A DNA stretch of 64,000 nucleotides from an uncultured Desulfobulbus sp. (GTDB lineage Bacteria; Desulfobacterota; Desulfobulbia; Desulfobulbales; Desulfobulbaceae). The notes under the pieces are model-generated. The model did not search any database. It was given only the letters and a program-made list of their open reading frames with translations, and had not been told where the DNA came from. Below are positions 61,979-64,000 of this stretch, one piece after another; within the stretch, counting starts at the first letter, position 1, and each line of letters begins with the position of its first letter. The DNA lies in NCBI RefSeq assembly GCF_963665445.1, contig NZ_OY762276.1, positions 4,334,601 through 4,398,600 of the forward strand, in the 5' to 3' direction. The position numbers were made by a program, and so were the translations under genes.

Positions 61979-64000
61979 GGCTCAACATTTCCTCAATTTC
62001 TTGGATGAATTTCTGTCGGTAGCGCTGGTATTGTTGGGGATCGGCCATCACCATGTCAATCTGGCGGGTGTGGATGGTCAGATACCCCAGCACCTTCAAC
62101 CGGCTGAAGAGAAATTTTTGCGTCCGTTTTTCCACCCGCGCCGCCAGAGCATCACCGGTAAGTTCCACCCGAAAATCAAACCGTGACAGGATCTCTGCGA
62201 GCAGTTCGATCCGACCGACGCGACGGGTTTCGTCCGCAGCCCCACCCTTGAAACGGAAGGTGACATACCGCTCGGTTCGCAGGCTGCTGATGAACGCCTC
62301 AATCATAGCATAGTGGTATCCAAGGCGCACACTGAGATTGCAGTAATTGCGGGAAACCAGGAAATAATTTTTCTGGTTCAGCGCCGAGGCCACCGCCGGA
62401 TCCAGGGCCGGATTCATGGCCGACTGAAAGACAATGGACCCCATGCCGCGCATGCTCACCGAAGGCGGTCCGTCCCAGGGATAAGCGTGCATCCCCTGCC
62501 AGATGGCGAGCATCGGCGTCGAGACCACCTCGCTGATGTTGATGAACTTGTTGACCGGGTCAAACTCGGGCGCAAAACCGTCGGAGAGGTTGATCACCCA
62601 CCACTCAAGCGGCATGTTGTCCACCAGCCGTTTAGCGGCCCCCTGGTCGAAATGATACCGTTTACCGAAATCGAACATCTCCACCACCGACTTCTCGTGG
62701 CAGAAGCGGGTGATGTCATGCATGGTGGCGCAATGACTGCCCCGGAAATAGACCGAGGCCGGGTCTGTCAGGGTTAGGGGGGAGATGAGTTTGAGCGCCT
62801 CAATCAAGGTCTGTTGTACCGGGCTGCCGTCCATGGGGTTGGGGCGTTTCTCGGCCTGCTGGGCAAGCAATTCTTCGATCCGACCTTTATAGATGGCGCG
62901 GTTGCGGGCATCCACGGTTACGATTTCCCCGTTACTGAGCGTTTGCACCGCGTTGTCCAGTGACAGCAGCGAGGGCAGGCTGAATTCACGGGAAATGGTG
63001 GCCAAATGCCCGGCCTCACTCCCGGTTTCCGCCACCATGGCTGCGGCCCGTTTCAACAGCGGTGCCCACTCGGGCAGGGGGTGCTCCACCACCAGGATCG
63101 ATTTTCGTGGAAAGTTGACCATGTCCTCATGGGTGCGGACGATGAAGACCGGGCCGCAGCCCACGCCGGTACAACCGGTCACCCCGCCCTGGAGGAGCAG
63201 CCGTTCGTCGGCAAAGACCTTGGCCTCGCCCTGTTCCCCGGTCGAGAGGTGGACCGAGATCGGTCGACTCTGCAGCACATAGATTTGGCCGGACGCATCG
63301 ATGGACCACTCGATATCCTGGGACGAGCCGAAATGGTGTTCCAGCTTCATGCTGATTGCGGCGAGCTCGGTGGCCTGTGGCTCGCTCAGCGGCGTTCCGA
63401 TTTGGTCCGGGGCAAAGCTCTGTTCGACGATGCGATGGGGAGCCTGGCGCTCCACGGTGTAATGATTGGTCTTTTTGGTCCCGTCGACAATGCCCTTAGC
63501 CATGCCTGAGGAGAAGAAGATATCGAGTGTGCCGATCCGGCCGCTGATGGACTGGGAGTAGCAGATGCCGCTGATCGTGGCCTCGATCATCGCCAGGCAG
63601 CCCACGCACATCACGATATCCTCGTGGCGATAGCCCTTGGCCAGACGGTAGGTCATGGCCTGGGGGGAATATTTGGAGGCCAGGACTTTCTTGTAGGCAT
63701 GGACAAGGTTTTCCCGGTCAACAAAAAGCTCGGTGTGGTAGAGACCGGCAAACGAGGCCCGGCCAAGGTCCTCGCCCAGGGCGCTGGAGCGGACCGCCAG
63801 CTTGACATCCCTGCCGGCGATTTCCAGCAGCTGGTCGAAATGGGCATAGAGCTGCCGTTCCAGTTCCGTGGGTAGAGGGCTGTTGATGATCAACTGCTGC
63901 ACCTCTGTGCTTTTGTTGAGCATATCCTCCAGATCCCGAGCATCCGTCTGCTGAAAAAGACGGTTGATCTCGGGATAGACGTTATTTTCCAGGTAAAAGA
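61968..64000 (-). CDS. Atypical PEP/pyruvate-binding (PEP synthase-like) protein, N-terminus cut by window edge
   Basis: At least 677 residues; the frame is open to the right edge (the ATG at 63923 is internal, preceded by in-frame YPEINRLFQQTDARDLED). Visible are the ATP-grasp pyruvate/PEP-binding domain (LAVRSSALGEDLGRASFAGL and later QDIEWSIDASGQIYVLQSRP) and the phosphohistidine swivel domain with GSEAGHLATISREF. After that, instead of the TIM-barrel PEP-binding domain of PEP synthase or PPDK, ~300 residues of unrelated sequence follow (for example GSHCATMHDITRFCHEKSV). So it could phosphorylate a different acceptor. Overlaps the downstream receiver. Confidence 0.8.
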   Translation of the reverse strand, partial: FYLENNVYPEINRLFQQTDARDLEDMLNKSTEVQQLIINSPLPTELERQLYAHFDQLLEIAGRDVKLAVRSSALGEDLGRASFAGLYHTELFVDRENLVHAYKKVLASKYSPQAMTYRLAKGYRHEDIVMCVGCLAMIEATISGICYSQSISGRIGTLDIFFSSGMAKGIVDGTKKTNHYTVERQAPHRIVEQSFAPDQIGTPLSEPQATELAAISMKLEHHFGSSQDIEWSIDASGQIYVLQSRPISVHLSTGEQGEAKVFADERLLLQGGVTGCTGVGCGPVFIVRTHEDMVNFPRKSILVVEHPLPEWAPLLKRAAAMVAETGSEAGHLATISREFSLPSLLSLDNAVQTLSNGEIVTVDARNRAIYKGRIEELLAQQAEKRPNPMDGSPVQQTLIEALKLISPLTLTDPASVYFRGSHCATMHDITRFCHEKSVVEMFDFGKRYHFDQGAAKRLVDNMPLEWWVINLSDGFAPEFDPVNKFINISEVVSTPMLAIWQGMHAYPWDGPPSVSMRGMGSIVFQSAMNPALDPAVASALNQKNYFLVSRNYCNLSVRLGYHYAMIEAFISSLRTERYVTFRFKGGAADETRRVGRIELLAEILSRFDFRVELTGDALAARVEKRTQKFLFSRLKVLGYLTIHTRQIDMVMADPQQYQRYRQKFIQEIEEMLSHDK

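Overview
The window looks like chromosomal DNA of a GC-rich, anaerobic-type Gram-negative bacterium, most plausibly a sulfate reducer of the Desulfobacterota (Desulfobulbaceae-like). This is inferred from gene content: GTP-type PEP carboxykinase, a class II KARI with its own IlvY, PutA without a DNA-binding domain, a TauE/SafE permease beside a two-component system, and a hybrid PilMNOP/MshL pilus locus. No rRNA or tRNA gene and no CRISPR array was seen. Taxonomy was not tested.

Left flank (1-8.1 kb): an edge-truncated unknown gene, a zinc-ribbon PilZ protein, a SWIM zinc-finger protein, the divergent ilvY/ilvC pair, the divergent argP/argO-like pair, an orphan fragment of a response-regulator domain and a YchJ/SEC-C protein.

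Centre (8.4-32.7 kb): a complete-looking, single-direction extracellular contractile injection system (eCIS) of about 24 kb and 18 genes. In order: one sheath, one tube, a zinc-ribbon gp26-like assembly protein, a disordered protein, a Pvc16-type cap, an AAA+ ATPase, a small unknown, an Afp7-like tube/adaptor, a LysM-like gp53 protein, hub, spike, gp25, two gpJ/gp6-like wedge proteins, a gpI-like protein, a DUF6519 beta-helix protein (candidate fibre), and two DUF4157 proteins that look like cargo. One cargo carries a second, metzincin-like zinc site. The other is a 1373-residue protein ending in a GH-type nuclease domain plus a helix-hairpin-helix. There are no capsid, terminase, integrase or lysis genes, so this is not a prophage. 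No obvious tape measure, PAAR tip or Afp13-type fibre is recognisable.

Middle right (32.7-42 kb): radA convergent with the eCIS, then a YciA-like thioesterase, pyruvate kinase, GTP-PEPCK (with two tandem palindromes upstream), transketolase (sharing a bidirectional terminator with PEPCK), a DUF7352 protein and purU.

Right (42-50 kb): pilM-N-O-P, then an unusual split secretin arrangement: an AMIN/secretin-N/TPR protein without a pore, a separate MshL-like lipoprotein secretin and another lipoprotein. The first half of this block is clearly richer in AT than its surroundings.

Far right (49.8-64 kb): a minus-strand set made of a catalytically degenerate IS481-like protein, putA and an EamA exporter; a minus-strand operon of HTH protein, sensor kinase, receiver, TauE/SafE permease and an unknown membrane protein; an 850-base AT-rich non-coding stretch; and a receiver translationally coupled to an atypical PEP/pyruvate-binding protein that runs off the window.
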